Assembly: GCA_031772625.1 (NCBI GenBank)
Contig: CM062816.1
Span: 1,673,919,078-1,673,983,077 of the forward strand
Direction: 5' to 3'
DNA: 64,000 nucleotides
Source: Pinus tabuliformis
Lineage: Eukaryota > Streptophyta > Pinopsida > Pinales > Pinaceae
Below, piece by piece: positions 46,148 to 58,366 of the stretch. The stretch's first letter is position 1. Every line of letters starts with the position of its first letter. Both the position numbers and the translations under genes were made by a program. The notes below the pieces were generated by a model. It searched no databases and was not told where the DNA came from. It worked only from the letters and a program-made list of their open reading frames with translations.

Positions 46148-49100
46148 TCACAAATCAATGTGCTTGCTTTGAACCCCCTCATTGGCAAGCCAGTCTGCCA
46201 CTTTGTTGGCTTCCCTGCGAACATGCACCAACCTAAGAGTTCTCAGCCTTCTTAGGTGGACTTGAATTCTTTGGTAAACCTGCAAAAGCCACCAGTGTTC
46301 TGAGATTTTCTCAGAAGTAGCGCCAGCATTAATCCTCTTCACTGAGTTAATGACTACTTCTGAGTCAGCCTCAATGATGACATTGTGAATATTGTACTTT
46401 AGCAATGTTTCTAGGCATAATTCCATCACCATGAGCTCAGCCATATTGTTGGTTTCTCTTCCTAGATAATTGTGGAAGATGAACTGTATGCTTCCTTCAT
46501 CATCCCTCAAGACCCCTCCATAACCAGCGTCTCCCGGATTCCCTTTTGACGCCCCGTCTATGTTGAATTTTAAGAAGCCATGTGAAGGGGGTTGCCAAGA
46601 AGACTTATCTGCTGTCGTATTCTTGTTAATCTGTATAAAACCTAGAGGGAAATGAACCTTGAGCTCTAACTTCTCTAAAATTCTGGCCTCTCTTTGTCTG
46701 ATGGGATTACCAGTAGCTGCATCTCCCAAGATATGAACAGTCTCTTTGATTTGTTTAATGATTAGCTTAAGGATGCTTCTCACTGGACTTGCTTTCTCCT
46801 TGAAAATCCTATTGTTGCGCTCTTTCCAGACATTCCAAATTATGAATCCTGGGGTCAGCATCAAGGCTGAGTTAATGATCTCCATATCCAAAAAAAAATT
46901 CTGCCAATTTTTCAATGTGGTAATGATGTCATTAACATTTCTGTCTGTCTGCTAAAAGACTTCTCCAACCCAATTCCAAAGTATTGTAGTGAAAGTGCAT
47001 TTATTCAGTAGATGATTTGTAGTTCTTCTTGTTGTCTACATAAGTGAGATCTTGAGGGGCCAACAAAGCCTCTTTTTCTTAGGTTATCCTATGTCAGAAT
47101 CTTGCCCTGTTGAACCAACCACTTGAACAGTTTGAGTTTCATCCAATGAGGATTTTCCCATATTTCTTTCCACGCCTTATTATTTTTTGGAAAGTTAAGC
47201 CCTACATCTATTCTTTTGGCTTCCTTAAGGTTGAAGAGTCATGTCTTGTTCTTTCCCCATCTTAGTTGATCATTCAAGTTTGAGTTTAAGATTTGTCTCT
47301 TATATAAAAGCCCATTAAGGGCAATAGCTTGAGTATGCAACATGCCCATTCCACCATAATCTGGAATTTTCCATGTTATCCATTTCCAAATGTCCATTGA
47401 TTGCTCCCAATAGTCACTTACCCACCTTAGTCCTTTGTTGATGGTATCGGTGTGAAAGCCTTCTAATTATGCACTTCGGAGATTGTCCTCTTGCTGCCAA
47501 TTATCCTCCCAGAACCAAGCTAGGTTTCCATTTCTGATCTCCCAGAAACTGTGATTTTAGACTACGGTCTTGTTCTCCCATGCTCTGTTCTAAATTGCAA
47601 AACCTTTTACTTGTCCTATCATTCTGATTAGATTGTTCTCCTGCCACTCGCTAGCATATTTGTGCTTCCAAAGTTCTGTCGAGGGGGCTTGTATTTCTTT
47701 TAGCCATCTCAACCATATTTTGTCTCCAAGAACTCTGTTAAGAATTCTTGGGTCATGAAGACCTAAGCCACCATCGGACTTAGGTTTGCATACTCTGTCC
47801 CATGCCACTAGGGCCCATTTCTTCTTTTCTTCACCTTTCCCCCAGAGAAAGTCTCTCTGAATGTTTCTTATATTAGTAATTACACTGGCTGGTGCTGGAA
47901 TGACAGAGAACATATAGATAGGGATACTTTGGAGGATAGCCTTAGTGAGAATCAGTCTCCCTGCTAGGTTTAGTGCTCTATTTGTCCATTTACTAATCTT
48001 ATCTTTTAGCTTATTAAGAACAGGCTCCCAGATATCCTTGTGAAGCGGTTTGTCAGTGAGAGGAACTCCCAAATACTTCGCAGGTAGTGTCTCCCTTTGA
48101 AAGCCCAAAATTCTGGAAAGATTTATTTGGATTGAAATATCCATATTGAAAAAGAAAATCTTGGATTTAGTGAGACTTACCTCCGTGCCTGCTGCCCTAG
48201 CAAACTCACTCAGCATTTGTGGGTATGCCTTGAAGCATAGTATCATCCACAAATTCTTGATGTGTCATCGTGTCCCCACCTTGAGTGATTCTCAGACCCT
48301 AAGTTCTCCCTTGCTCCTTAGCAGCTCTGATAGCTCTTCCTAACCCTTCCATAATTAGAATGAAAAGGAAAGGAGAAAGAGGATCACCTTGCCTGAGACC
48401 TCTAGAAGGCTTGAAGGTTCTGGAAGGAGAGCCATTGAGAAGAATTGAGTAGCTGGCAGTGGTAACAAGCGCCATCACCCATTCAATCTAGTTGTAATCA
48501 AAGCCATAGGCTTTCGATATTTCTCTTATGTACGACCAACTAAGTTTGTCATAGGCCTTTGCTATGTTCAGTTGCATTATCATTCCTGCCTGTTTGTTGG
48601 TGATGAGTGAATGAACCATTTCATGTGCTTGAATTATATTATTTAGAATTTTTCTTCCTTCCACATAGCCCGTTTGCTCCTCTGACACTAGGGTTGGGAA
48701 GAAAGGTTTGAGATGGTTGGCAATGACTTTGGATATGATTTTGTATATCACATTACATAATGTTATAGGCCTAAATCTATCTGGAAAGGTGTCCTTTTCA
48801 TATTTGGGGATTAAGGAAATGAAAGATTCATTGAGCACCCTTAAGACTTTTTTAAATATTTGAGAGTCTTCCACTACCTCTAGGATGTCTTGTTTCACTA
48901 TCCTCTAACAAGCTTTGAAAAAGTCCACATTAATATCCAGGCCTGGTGCATTCCCATTTTGCATCTCTTTCATGGCTTCCTTAATTTGTTCCTCTGTTAC
49001 TGGTTTATTGAGATTGAAATTATCTTCTCTGGTATCCAATTCAGGGATGTGCTGAGTAAATCTTTTTGTAATTTGGTATCTGTCTTCGGAGGTTTCCTCA

Positions 49101-50335
49101 ACAATTTTCTGAAAATGTTGGAGTAGAAGCTTCTCCATCTCTTCATGAGTGTTGCTCTCTATTCCCTGCTGATCTGTAAGTTTCACAACTCTATTATTGT
49201 TTCTGTGAGATATGGTAGATCTGTGAAAGAATTTGGTGTTTTTCTCCCCTTCTTTAATCCATTGAACTCTGGATTTCTGTCTCCAGAATATTTCCTCTTG
49301 AAGACATTTTTTGTCCCACTCCTACTGTAGTGACTCTGCTATCTCTTTCCTTTCATCTATATAGCCCTTTGTGATAAGAATCTGATTTATTTCCTTTAGT
49401 TTCTATTCCAAATCTCCTTTAGCTTTGAAGATGTTACCAAATTCCTTTTTATTCCACTCTTTGAGTCTACCTTTAATACGTTTGAGCCTACAGTGTAGAA
49501 GGAACATCTTTGTACCTTCATGGTGAAGCTCTTCCTTCCACCATTTTTCAATGTTTGTGAGGAAATCTGAATGCGTGAGCCAAGTTTCCTCAAACCTGAA
49601 GGGGGTGTTCCTTGGTTTTCCAAAAGGGGAAGCTTCCAATTGGACAGGCCAGTGATTTGATCCCCCAAAAGGTAGAATGAGAGCAATAATGTTTCTTCCC
49701 CTGAGAAGAAGTTCCTCTGAAACCATAAATCTGTCCAATTTTGAGGCCACTTGGGTAGGGCCCCCTCTTTTGATATTCCAAGTGAAGATTCCACTATTTG
49801 TTTCCATGTCAACCAATTTCATATTGTTGATGAAATTCTGGAAGGCAACTGAGTCTCTAACAAGTGTTCTAGTTCCTCCCTTATTCTCCATGAGTTATTT
49901 TGTTATGTTAAAATCACCTCCAAGAATCCAGGGTAGAGTTGGGTATCTATTCTTCATATCCTCTAGTGTTGTGAGGAGTTGAAGTTTGTCAACCATTGGC
50001 TATGGACCATAGACATTGGTGATCATGTAACATTGTCTGTAACCTACTAGTCAGAAAATTAGAGAAAGGTTATGTCTGGATGCCTCCACATCAATCACAC
50101 CAAATTTCTGTAGATCCCATAGGGTGAGAATGCCACCAATAGATTTATTTGCATTAACTTCAAGGTATTCATATCTAATTACCCATTTGCTATGTTTTTT
50201 GCGGATCCTCTCTGTCGCGCATTTTGTTTCCTGTATGAATAATATGTCAGGCTTGTCCTCTCTGATTCTTTTACCTAGATTTCTCTGTTTTCTCCTGCTC
50301 CCAAGTCCTCTAATGTTCTAGGTTGTGATTTTCAT
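46148..50335 (-). pseudogene. LINE ORF2: endonuclease, reverse transcriptase, RNase H
   Basis: From 50335 it starts MKITT*NIRGLG, where the conserved Trp is a stop. The endonuclease shows QETK and GGDFN, but S-N-H-W-P replaces S-D-H (about 49660-49640). The reverse transcriptase begins near 48950. Motif A reads LNIAKAYDKLSW (about 48540), Asn where the catalytic Asp is expected. LRQGDPLSPFLFIL and FVDDTML follow (about 48400 and 48250), with a frameshift and short deletion right after FVDD. The 220-codon ORF 47590-48252 carries the thumb region. The zinc-binding region is eroded. RNase H (ORF 46148-46915) keeps all acidic residues: FNIDGAS, NMAELMVMEL, IEADSEVV and ANKVADWLA. The product would copy element RNA at nicked target DNA. 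Confidence 0.92.
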
Positions 50336-50508
50336 CGAGGAGGGGTTTTAAAGGAGTAATTGGAAAGGTCTTTCATCCTTCTTGAATCACTCATGAGTTT
50401 GCAACACTCCAGAAGTATTTCTTTCTGTCTTTTTCTTCCCCTCCTCTTGCCTGGATACTTTGTTAGTTTTCCTGTTATTAATCCTATTAATGGAGTTCCT
50501 TTGTTTTC

Positions 50509-51895
50509 CTAGTTTTCATGTCCTCTTTTGACTCCTATAGCTGTTTGATGTGACCTTTTAAGGAATATATGTTGGACCTTGTCCACCTCCTCCTGAGGGA
50601 TGGAGTTTATTCCCAGGTTTCGTCCCTGTTCTAGAAACTTTTCCAACTCTAGGTTCTCCCTTTCTAGGATCTCTTGTAAGTCTTGATCCTTTGTCCCACT
50701 TTCACTTTGAGTCATTTCCTAGTCTTTTTCTATATCCATGGTACTCAAAGGATCTATTGTGTGTTCATTTTGTTTCTTATTGAACTCCATGTTGGTCTCT
50801 TTTTTTACCCTCTTGCTGTTTGATTCTCTGTGCTCTCTTGATCCCCTCCTTCTGTTTCCTTTTCTCCTAAGATCTCAAAACTGTTGTAACTTTTTGTTTT
50901 ATCATTCACCATATGGTTATTTCGTGTCTTCCTTCCCCCTCCTTTTCCCTTTCCTCCTACTTTGGAGAAACCCGTCTGGTCTTTCCCTTTGTTAGTATTT
51001 AGTTTTTCCTCCCTTTTGTTAGGAGGAAAATCTCTCGATAGATTCCCATGGTCATGAAATTTGTGACATCTAAACGAGATATGTTCATAGTCAACTGTTT
51101 GAACCCATTCCTTGTCATAGACTCCTAGAATGACCTCATCTGGAAGGGATCCTGATAGGTCCATCTCCACACATATTCAAGCATAGGATGTATATTTTCC
51201 TCGTAAAGTTACCTCTGAAATTTTTAGAAAATGACCTAATTTATTGCTTATAGCTTCTAAAGACTCTGGCATCCATTAATCTAAAGGTAAGGAGTATAGT
51301 CGAATCCATACTGGTACCAAAGTGAAGGTTTCTCATTCTGGCACAAAGTTCATCGTCCACGGCCGCATATAGAGACCAGCAACTGCAAAGAAGTATGGCC
51401 CTCCTTCAAAGATCATGTCTCTGTCTTCCATGTTCGTAAACACCACTGTAAAAAACACTTTGGATCAAAGATGTATATTTAACTCCCCCTTTGCTTTCCA
51501 TTTTTATTTTATCAAGGTGTACAACGCCTTCTCTAATGACCAGATTCCCATAAATTTGCATATGATGGCATAGTTTGCCATGTGATCCCTGTATGCTTGC
51601 AGAGCTAGATTATTCAGAATAACCCAAGGTTTAGTTGCGGTCTTGGGTTTACAGGGCCCCATCTTAGCTCTGTTCTCTGATCCCTAACCTTTGTCTTCCT
51701 CTTTCTCCTCCTAACAGTCTTCTTCGTGGGCCCCTTGATCTGCATGGGTTTTGTTGCCTTCCGCCTCCTGAGTTTTGGTGTTGTTTCCCTTGAAGTCCAA
51801 GGGTTGTGTAGGTTTGTTCTTTTTCCCCCTCTTCCTCTGTTTGCAACCATATTACTCTAGAAGGGAGTGGAGCTCCCTCCTCCCTGTGTCTCCAT
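50509..51895 (-). pseudogene. LINE ORF1: DUF4283-type RNA-binding protein with zinc knuckle
   Basis: The start chosen is the ATG at 51895 (METQGGGSSTPF, then TAG). A basic Arg/Lys-rich region follows (51850-51620). After a frameshift the DUF4283 domain reads EDRDMIFEGGPYFFAVAGLY, RPWTMNFVPE and VPVWIRLYSLPLD (about 51430-51270). A knuckle CHKFHDHGNLSRDF (about 51070) has lost one ligand. The Lys/Gly-rich tail includes the ORF 50805-51170. A separate frame at 50509-50715 (EILERENLELEKFLEQGRNL) may be the C-terminal coiled coil. Such proteins coat LINE RNA. At least three breaks are seen. Confidence 0.85.
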
Positions 51896-51966
51896 GGGTG
51901 CTTGTTGCCCTCTGTCACTTGCTTAGTTAAACCCTAGAACCAGAGCTCTCGTCCAAAAATCGTCCA

Positions 51967-51983
51967 TAACTCCACTAATTTTC
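51967..51983. repeat. LINE target site duplication, right copy
   Basis: TAACTCCACTAATTTTC, identical to 45181-45197. Confidence 0.95.
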
Positions 51984-52499
51984 ATTCACTCCATTTTTAG
52001 GATATTTTTCTAATTTTGGGTTCGTGAGTAGAATTTAACGTGTTTTCCAACTAAGGAAAGTAATTTTGAATTATACTAAGTTCATGCACATGGGACCCCA
52101 ACCTAATTTGAATTAATTGGTGTCTAGCAGAGTCTATATATTGCATTCATGTTCATCAATAACATATTATTAGATTTTATTAGAAATTTGAATTGTCTCT
52201 CGTTCATTAGTCAATTTCTTAGTGGTTTTATTCTCCCTTATTTCTTGCTTTGCAAGTAACTATCTAGTATTTTTTCACACTTGTATATTTCTATTTTGAT
52301 TAAAATCCAATATGAATTTTATTTTGAGCTTTTTATAAGTGTAGATCTACTTTGCATAGGGTAATTTTATTATAGTTTTATCTTGGCTAAGCAACTCATC
52401 TTGGTACCCTTTCCTGAAGTCTTGCATTATTGTGATTTGAATCTATTCTCCTTCAAGGAACTTTTGTATTTCTTCTTCCATGGATTCTACAAATATTTT

Positions 52500-52895
52500 T
52501 TACTCTTATATTATTGATAATAGTACTTGGAATTTTTTTCATATCATCTATAACCTTTAACTCATGAAATTTTATCTGATCTTGGTAGGACTGAGATAGT
52601 TCACTGAGAAAATGTTTAACTTTCACTTTCTCATCCGTAATATATGGAACATACTGATAGTAATTCCAAAACTTATAGGAAATTTCTTCTAAGTCATATT
52701 CATCTCACAAATTCATTTTATGATGTGTCTTCCCACTATATGGAATCCCTTCTAGTTATGTGGAATATCTTCACTATGGCATTCATATTCCTCTAATGTT
52801 CATACACAAGAAAGTATTTCTTAGATCTATCATCTCAGTAATCAAACATTTGTCTTTTTGCATTTCTTTATTCACTATAGAAGGTGGGTGGCTTG
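52500..52895 (-). pseudogene. Gypsy gag relic in array unit 2
   Basis: This is the counterpart of the relic at 42490-42870. PPTFYSE is readable near 52890, followed by RNAKRQMFDY and EHxRNMNAIVKIFHIT, which fit a gypsy gag. The part that is intact in unit 1 is shifted here. It confirms that gag was present in the unit before duplication. Confidence 0.55.
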
Positions 52896-53995
52896 GACTT
52901 TTTGAAATATACATGCAACATAGTTCAAGAATGCTTATTTTTATTTTTCTTATGTAATTCATTCTTGGAACCATTTCCTAGAAGCTCATATGAATTGACT
53001 ATCCCAACCTTAGACGAATCAAATAATGATTTGTTACTAGATGTATCTATCCTTTTAGCATGGTGTCTTTTTATGGAGGTAATTTTCCTCATTTTATTTG
53101 TAGATAATATGTGTTTTTTAACCTCTCAACCAATATTTATCTTCGAAAATCATCAATGGTAGAATTAGGTCTTTGTTGCAATTGCTTCTGAATTTTAGAT
53201 AGATTTTCTAGCAACAAGACATTCAATTCTAACCATCTTTCTCTCTCTTGGATTATCCTTTCATTATCAATCATGTAGCTTTAGAGTATTTATTTTAGGA
53301 TCCTCACTATTTCTGCAAGATTTAGGAGCGTTTCTACTTTAGGACCCTCACCATTTCTACAAGATTTAGGGGTTTTCCTACATTAACCCTTTGTTGATAT
53401 TCCTCACATTTGACATGGGTGGTTTCTTCAAGAGGATATCATACCATATTGGGTTTTTCCTGTGATTTTTCTTACACTTTTTTCACTCAATTATATTTTC
53501 TTTCTAGTGTTGTAATGCAAAAAATTCAATCTTTTGCTGTAAATTAGCATCACAATTAAAATTAATAATGGACTGTAACATTTTATATGAAATTGTGTCT
53601 TATAACATGCTAGTGTTGCACCCTATCCCAACATAAAACCTTGTAACAATCCTAATTCCTTTGGGTGTGTTTTGAGAAATGAGGTCATCCTTTTATGAAA
53701 ATGCATGCCACATTGGCTCATTGCTATATAATTCAACTTCTGTGCAATAAATGGCCACATTGTATCACTTGATATCTACCATTCTATGAGATGCACTGGG
53801 ATGATCTTTTGCTTAGATATGTGATCATTTGTTTGGCACTAGACTCTAATTATTTAGCATTAAATAGGTCCATATCACACACACCTTGCTTTTACGAGAA
53901 AGATAAAATCACATATAATATGGAAATTATCTTTCTCAACAATATAGGGAATGGTCCTAGCTCTATCATTGCCTATATAAGTGTCCTTAATCTAG

Positions 53996-54726
53996 TGCCC
54001 TTTATTATCACTAGGTTCACAGGTACACTTCCCAATATAAAATTTGTCATTTTAATCCTTGGTTCTAAGGAGGTGTTATGGAAATATGATTGATTCTCCT
54101 ATGAACATCTCAAATCTCCACAAATTTGTGCATAGGTATAATACCAAGCCATGATATTTGTAGCTTGGGTCTTTGAGAAGTATGAGGCATGAAATTGGCA
54201 TTATGGGTTAGGTCATGAGATAAATTTGTAACCTATGCATCCATGTATGACCATAACCTACCATAGAGGTTGTGAAACCTTCATATGTTATGTAAAACAC
54301 CTCGGCATGGTTCACAAGGGCTTGATGAGTGGATTGGTTTAGTCCCACACCAACATTTACTCATGAATTGATGAAATAAGAGGTCATGAGCATTCACTAC
54401 ATTGACATTCATTGGAATTCACTTATTCCATGGGTGGTTAAATATATTGGAGGGTTAAACATAATTTTGGGTTTTTATACCCTCTCCACCACTAGTATTC
54501 TTCATTATTTTATGTTTTTTCATTTTCCCAACATATTTGAGGGTTCTTTATTGCATATTGGTGCTCTTCTAAGGAAACACACCATATCTCTTCATCTACC
54601 ATAATAATTGTTTGGAGTCCGATTAGTAGTTTCCATGCATGCTTAATATGGTTAATATGCATTTCTTTTGAAATGTTGATTTCACAGTTTAATATAAACT
54701 GATGATAATTTATTTAAGTAATTTCT
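53996..54726. repeat. 3.2 kb tandem array, partial unit 3
   Basis: It begins TGCCCTTTATTATC and follows units 1 and 2 for about 730 bases, then ends at about 54726 where units 1 and 2 continue. The extra copy of only this segment would be explained if it were part of an LTR shared between tandem elements. Read on the minus strand, the unit 2 counterpart is preceded by purine-rich TAGGGAG. Confidence 0.85.
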
Positions 54727-55367
54727 ATACAAAATGATGCTTGTTTGTTAGGAACAATGCTTGTTTTTTGAGCACCATATATGGAACCTCGTTAGTTTCA
54801 CTAGTGTGAGTATATAGTGGGTTGGATTGGGTTGAGTTTGATTGGTTTGAGTTGCGTGGGGTGGGTTGATTCTGACAATAAACGTAAACCCTCCTTTAAA
54901 CCATCTCATAATTTACAATAGCAAGAATATGTATTGATCCATATGTTGTCATAGTGGTAGATACCCTTCTTGATGGATGCTACATCCATGGCTGCCCAGT
55001 TACAACTATCATAAATGTTGAGGGATAGGTGTTACTCTCTCTTCTGAGCCTTTAGTATGCCCTCTTATTTTGTAAAGCTAGGGAGAATCTATCCCTTGCC
55101 ATCAAAGGCATATTCAAGATCATGATTAAAAGGTATAATCAATCATGTACCTGGGCTACTCAAGAAAACAACTAGCCAAACTAAAAATCCCACAAGGATG
55201 AGTCCACCTAAAGCAACTGTAGTCCTCCCAGTTTTAATTTTGCTAAGTGAGTTGGGAATGATAAATTCTCTTTTAAATATGGATCTCAGTTGTGTAATAT
55301 TTTCAATCCATAATTGGATAGAGTCAACGAACTAGATACATTAGTTGGTATTCTTCTGGGAAACATC
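54727..55367. other. No gene seen
   Basis: It contains a G/T-rich stretch made of variants of GGGTTGATTGG (about 54825-54875) and otherwise plain sequence. Confidence 0.4.
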
Positions 55368-55931
55368 TTAATACAGTTGAATGTTTTGTTCACAGTGTAA
55401 TGGTAGATTTGCTAGGTTTCCAACACTAAGCTCTAGATTCATATTCATATTCATAGATAGAACTTTAATGATGCTTGTTTCCACTTTCACTTCAAAATTT
55501 TCTACCTTGTATTCCAACTTCTCCATTTTGGTGATTATCAAATCCACTGTTACATGCATGCATTCCACATATTTTTTCAGATCACAAAGTTGATTTGAAA
55601 TCAAAAGAAAGTGGGAACAACTCTCAATGATTAGCTTCTCTCCTATATTAGATATCAACTCTGAAACCTCCTTTTTCATCATTTTGAGTTGCTCGTCTAG
55701 GGATTTATCAATACAATTCCCAATAGCGCAGACCATACTCTCTACCCTTCACTTTCTAATAATAATCAACTGCACTTTTAAATTTTGTATCCAACCATTT
55801 ATATCTTTGTCTGGGCTAGAGAAAACTGTAAAGGAGATCTGCTCACATTCAACGCTTACATCATCTCCTTGCTGATAATGAATTTGAAGATTCACTGCTA
55901 AAACAAAAAAATTGAGAGCGCACATCAACAA
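55368..55931 (-). pseudogene. Unknown 187-codon frame with one internal stop
   Basis: On the minus strand one frame is open from ATG at 55931 to the stop at 55368, apart from a single TAG at 55749-55751. The N-terminus is hydrophobic (MLMCALNFFVLAVNLQ) and could be a signal or membrane segment. The second half contains KMEKLEYKVENFEVKVETS, likely a coiled coil, and ends at a TAA after HCEQNIQLY. I recognise no family. It may be a recently broken host gene, a retroelement gag, or a chance frame. Confidence 0.35.
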
Positions 55932-57239
55932 AGGTGACTAATCCAACTCTGAAACAATACTATCAGGTCCCACCGTGATAGAGGAAGTTAATATTTTATC
56001 ATTTTTTCTCCACTTGTCATGATACCTTTCCATACCTCTGGTGTGTTTCCATATATTTTTCTAATTAGTGGGCTCCTTCATCCAAAATTGACAATCCTCG
56101 AGACTCTGTTTCTTGGTATTAAAACCATTTTTGTGCGTTTGTCATAACTTGGTTTCTTCCTAATGAGGTTTGAAGGGATGCAATCATGGGATATGGCATG
56201 CATATATATTATTTTTTTCTTCCACAACCATTCCTTGTGCCAAGTTAACTCCAATCTTGGTTTGTTCATATTCTAAAGTTAAAGTGATTGGTATGAGAAA
56301 ACTAAATCATAGTAAGTGGATGGTAGAATTTTATCACATTAGATAAATAAGGGGACTAGATAATAAACAAATCTAACAAGTACCTGTTAAAACATACTAA
56401 GGGAAATTACCATTCATAATAATATAATTCATTTTAAATGTTAGAACCCTATGGTTGACAACACAAAAACCCAATATTCTACAGAAAGATTACTTTGCAT
56501 GATGTGACAACAATTTAAGAGAGTGCATTGCCATTTGTAATATAGTCCAGAGAAAATTCATTTCTTACCCAAAAGAGGATCTGAGTTAGATTTTATTTCT
56601 AACACAGAAGTCATAGAGAAAAAACCTTCTAGCTAGATCTATGCATTATTCATCTGTTTGGATTGTCACTATAGCCAATGTTGATGTTTATATTTCTGTA
56701 ACATAAAATCATTTATGATTTAATATTTCCATTGATAGAAAATTTGTGCTTGAGCATTGATTAATTGTTAAAGTATGGGTAATCTCCACTTAATACCACA
56801 TGGTGACCTAGTACCTTATGTATTGAGTGCTTTAATTGTCTTACAGATGGGAAAGTTAACCACTTTATTATTTATGACTAGGTTGGCATAATCTCCCTCT
56901 TGGCACTAGTGCCCAACCCTAGAAGGATGTGAATAAATTCATGCACACTCATTTGTGCAACATATTCATTGATTATTTCGATCGAGTGCCATATTTGCCC
57001 AAGTAAAATTTTGTATTTTCCTCTCTCATGCTATTTTGCTACAATTAATGTTGTTGTTTTGTTAAATGTCATAGTAAATCTGAAGGGTTTCTACATGATT
57101 GTATTAGAGTTTGATTAAGATATCAATATAGATCCTCTATATGTGTTCTCAACATTATATTAGTGTGACTCTTCCTTCCCTGGCCAGTAGTATTTACAGG
57201 GTTGTCTTAGGTCTGAAAAATAGTGTTTTCAACCATTTT
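55932..57239. other. No gene seen
   Basis: Only short frames, for example the 63-codon minus ORF at 56078-56269, without motifs. Confidence 0.4.
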
Positions 57240-57455
57240 CTCGGGAGCACAAACAAAATTCTAGGTTTTTATACACTCTCTGCCACGAGTACTCTTCATT
57301 ATTTTATGTGTTTTCTTTTTCCCAACATATTTGATGGTTCTTTATTGCATATTGGTGCTCTTCTAAGGCATCACACCATATCACTTCATCTACCATAATA
57401 ATTCTTTGGACTCCGATTAGTAGTTTCCATGCATGCTTAATATGCTTAATATGGA
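57240..57455. repeat. Fragment of the 3.2 kb array unit (LTR-like part)
   Basis: About 210 bases match 54450-54660 closely, including CATCTACCATAATAATT and GTTTCCATGCATGCTTAATA. It is separated from the array by 2.5 kb of unrelated sequence. Confidence 0.8.
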
Positions 57456-57505
57456 TTTAAGACAATTGTGGTATCTACTCTCCTCATAACTACTTAATTC
57501 CTCAA

Positions 57506-58270
57506 TTAAGCTCTTCTACTATCAACATTCAAGAAAGTCCTGATGATGGATCCGAGTTGGGATTTGAAACATTGACGAAAAATGGTTTTTACTGTGGATT
57601 CTCTGGTAACTAAGTCTAAAAATACATATGTCTTCAAGTCATGCTCCAATGAGCAACTTGTTGCTCTATTTAGTCTATGGTTAGGAGAAATTAGTGATGC
57701 ATTAAGCTCATCTGCCCAGAACTGCGAGAGATTCTTTGTCTCTTTTATGGCTACAACAATGGCATCAAACCTTGTTGGAAAACTTCTCGAAAACTTCTCT
57801 ACTATTCTTTTTTCCTCAAATGTCTCACCATGAGACCTGATTTGAGTAACCAACCCAATTACATGTGAACAAAACTCTTCCACACAATGTCTTTCAAAGC
57901 CTCTTCTCAACATTTGCAGCTTTGTTGTCTTAACTTTTGCTATGCCTTGCTAGGCTGTCTCGAGGGTGTCCCATGCTTGCTTGAAATTTGTTGCTGCTAC
58001 AACTTTTGGGAAAACACTTTCATGAACTGGTTGAAAAATTTAGAAGTGGGCTTTCGCGTCCTTCTTCGAGTTGTCTCTTAACAAATCTCTTCCTAATTGA
58101 GACAGGACATTATATATTGCTGCATATGTTCTTGAAAACAGTTCTCCACCAAATCCCAAATGTCTTGACAAGAAAACATGGCCTTCATTGTAATAACCCA
58201 ACAATCATAATTTTTTTTGTGAAATTGAGGTATTTGAGGATTAGTCAAGCTTGTGATTGATGTTACCATT
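57506..58270 (-). pseudogene. Copia-4 gag remnant
   Basis: It starts MVTSITSLTNPQIPQFHKKN and continues YDCWVITMKAMFSCQDIWDL, then after frame breaks VIGLVTQIRSHGETFEEKRI and IKETKNLSQFWADELNASLI. The alignment to the Copia-1 and Copia-3 gag is unmistakable. It shows the intact N-terminus that is outside the window in Copia-1 and frameshifted in Copia-3. It ends before any zinc knuckle and has several stops. Confidence 0.88.
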
Positions 58271-58366
58271 TTTGAGTGTAAGTAAAAAAAAAATCTACCT
58301 ACTAGTAAATATGCTAAAAACAATATTTGTTTCTACACTAACAGAGTTTAACGTACTCTAATGCCA

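Larger units (their letters stand above)
45198..51966 (-). mobile_element. Nearly complete L1-type LINE, 6.77 kb
   Basis: It is flanked by a perfect 17 bp target duplication. On the minus strand it runs from 51966 (5') to 45198 (3'), ending in a short poly-A tail (T run 45198-45205 on the plus strand). ORF1 is a DUF4283/zinc-knuckle protein; ORF2 has endonuclease, reverse transcriptase, zinc-binding and RNase H regions. This is the standard plant L1 layout. It is inactive through stops, frameshifts and altered catalytic residues. Confidence 0.95.
43969..53995. repeat. 3.2 kb tandem array, unit 2 (interrupted by a LINE)
   Basis: It starts TGCCCTTTATT, like unit 1. Removing the LINE (45198-51966) and one copy of its 17 bp target duplication leaves about 3.24 kb that aligns with unit 1. 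The sequence before the LINE continues exactly after it (TAACTCCACTAATTTTC, then ATTCACTCC), as in unit 1 at about 41949. Confidence 0.9.
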
